Origin: Fidelibacterota bacterium
Lineage (GTDB): Bacteria; Fidelibacterota; Marinisomatia; SCGC-AAA003-L08; GCA-2689995
Reading direction: 5' to 3'
Assembly (NCBI GenBank): GCA_014381925.1
Contig: JACNKR010000065.1
Span: forward strand, 1 to 32,978
DNA length: 32,978 nucleotides
Both the position numbers and the translations under genes were made by a program. Of the stretch, positions 32,206 through 32,978 are shown piece after piece. How positions within the stretch are numbered: position 1 is the stretch's first letter; each line of letters opens with the position of its first letter. Below the pieces are notes generated by a model that was not told the origin of the DNA, made no database searches, and saw nothing but the letters and a program-made list of their open reading frames with translations.

Positions 32206-32978
32206 ATGAAACGAATACTATTACTTGGAATATTACTTACACAGTTAATATTTACCCAACAAGCCGAAATAACCAATGTACAAGTTGCCCAACGCACTGA
32301 CGGTAGTAAACTTGTAGATATAACCTACGACCTCTCACCTGATGCCCTATTTACAGATTTTAATATTACGGTAGAAATCTCTTTAGATGGTGGAGCTACT
32401 TGGACCCAATCCTTTTATGTACAAGGTGATGTATTTGCAGGACAATCCTCTGGTGACGGTAAAGCCATTGTATGGAATATGGGACAGGAATACGCCAATA
32501 CATTTAATGAAAATGTACAAGTGCGTGTCATAGCGGAAGGCTCTATAATGGGACCACCACCATTTGATATGGTATCTGTACCCGCAGGAGATTACACTTA
32601 TGGAAGTAATGACCAAACATTAAATATTGACTATGATTTTGAAATGAGTAAATATGAGATAACCAACGCCCAATATGTAGCCTATTTAATAGAAGCCCTT
32701 GAAGATGGTAGTGTTTATATTAGTAATGATGTATATGGTTTTTATACAGGCGATGAAAATTATGGACCCGGGAACCAAAGGTTCTATGACTTAGGCGACA
32801 ATACCTCCAATTACAATTACGGACGAATAAATTGGAATGGTACTACTTTTACCGTAACCGATGGCTATGGAGACCACCCTGTCGTCTATGTCACTTGGTT
32901 TGGAGCCCAAGCCTTTGCCCAACATTATGGAATGCGACTCCCAACAGAATATGAATGGGAAAAGACGGCGAGAGGCAA
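32206..32978 (+). CDS. Secreted formylglycine-generating-enzyme (SUMF1)-like protein, 3' end outside window
   Basis: The ATG at 32206 follows GGAG by 9 bases, and the frame is open to the window edge (257 codons visible). The signal peptide is MKRILLLGILLTQLIFTQ. Residues ~20-110 form an Ig-like strand-rich domain (ITNVQVAQRTDGSKLVDITY; VEISLDGGATW). From ~115 comes the FGE-sulfatase domain: FDMVSVPAGDYTYGSND, FEMSKYEITNAQYVAYL, HPVVYVTWFGAQAFAQHYG and RLPTEYEWEKTARG. That is the standard SUMF1 order (MV.VP.G.F.MG, ..E.TN..Y..F, P.V.VsW.dA.aYc.w, RLPTEaEWEkAARG). The catalytic Cys region lies beyond the window. Proteins like this are often structural or substrate-binding rather than true sulfatase activators. 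G/C is visibly higher and codons such as ACC and GCC are common, unlike the AT-rich neighbours. Confidence 0.88.
   Translation, partial: MKRILLLGILLTQLIFTQQAEITNVQVAQRTDGSKLVDITYDLSPDALFTDFNITVEISLDGGATWTQSFYVQGDVFAGQSSGDGKAIVWNMGQEYANTFNENVQVRVIAEGSIMGPPPFDMVSVPAGDYTYGSNDQTLNIDYDFEMSKYEITNAQYVAYLIEALEDGSVYISNDVYGFYTGDENYGPGNQRFYDLGDNTSNYNYGRINWNGTTFTVTDGYGDHPVVYVTWFGAQAFAQHYGMRLPTEYEWEKTARG

Noticed and set aside
32383..32616. A 77-codon minus-strand frame
   Set aside because: It lies wholly inside the FGE-like gene, which has a promoter, ribosome-binding site, signal peptide and clear domain motifs.
1..32978. CRISPR arrays, tRNA or rRNA genes, insertion sequences
   Set aside because: No regularly spaced direct repeats, cloverleaf-like GC-rich segments, rRNA stretches or transposase motifs were seen on reading both strands.

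Overview
The window is AT-rich chromosomal DNA from a free-living bacterium, most likely of the FCB group. Candidatus Marinimicrobia (Neomarinimicrobiota) fits best, with Bacteroidota as the alternative. The clues are a secreted protein with a type IX-like C-terminal sorting domain (IYPNPFNP motif), a beta-helix protein ending in a dockerin-like repeat, a DUF4837-type lipoprotein, a YfhO protein, and genes packed with very short gaps. This placement is inferred from protein families; no rRNA is present.

Layout. (1) 1-1251 (+): the 3' part of a secreted beta-helix/dockerin gene, then a hairpin terminator and a GC-rich nested-hairpin element (1291-1372). (2) 1466-2329 (-): a lone ROK-family sugar kinase. 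(3) 2445-4011 (+): three coupled envelope genes (lipoprotein, membrane-anchored coiled coil, leucine-rich-repeat protein). (4) 4064-13390 (+): a surface-glycan block with CDP-alcohol phosphatidyltransferase, sulfotransferase, GT4 glycosyltransferase, MOP-family flippase and YfhO protein, running into an orphan histidine kinase, a MarC protein and an N-formylglutamate-amidohydrolase-like lipoprotein. (5) 31620 down to 13419 (-): seventeen co-directional, nearly gapless genes: lepA, CPBP protease, zinc-ribbon membrane protein, lgt, rnr, methyltransferase, DUF4837 lipoprotein, purE, rmlD-like, dolichyl-phosphate-mannose-synthase-like, a GT2/phosphoglycosyltransferase fusion, accA, acyl-CoA carboxylase beta, AtuA large and small proteins, an AUH-like enoyl-CoA hydratase, and a sorted secreted protein. 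(6) 31621-32205: non-coding, with two inverted repeats and a good sigma70-type promoter. (7) 32206 to the window end (+): a secreted formylglycine-generating-enzyme-like protein, cut by the window edge.

The glycan genes on both strands point to synthesis, sulfation and export of a decorated surface polymer. The accA-to-hydratase run points to branched-chain or isoprenoid acyl-CoA carboxylation and hydration (leucine or acyclic-terpene type).

The most unusual signal is at translation starts. Behind lepA, the CPBP protease and RNase R both have recognisable N-terminal domains encoded in frame upstream of their first ATG, in stretches that contain no ATG, GTG, TTG or CTG. The gene between them and lgt has a model signal peptide that would begin at ATC. 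In two of these three genes an AUU or AUC codon sits in a one-base overlap with the previous stop codon (TAATT, TAATC), just like the TAATG junctions seen elsewhere in the window. This suggests AUU/AUC/AUA initiation in this operon. Other points of interest are the loss of the catalytic Asp-Glu pair in the phosphoglycosyltransferase domain and the GC-rich structured element near 1.3 kb.
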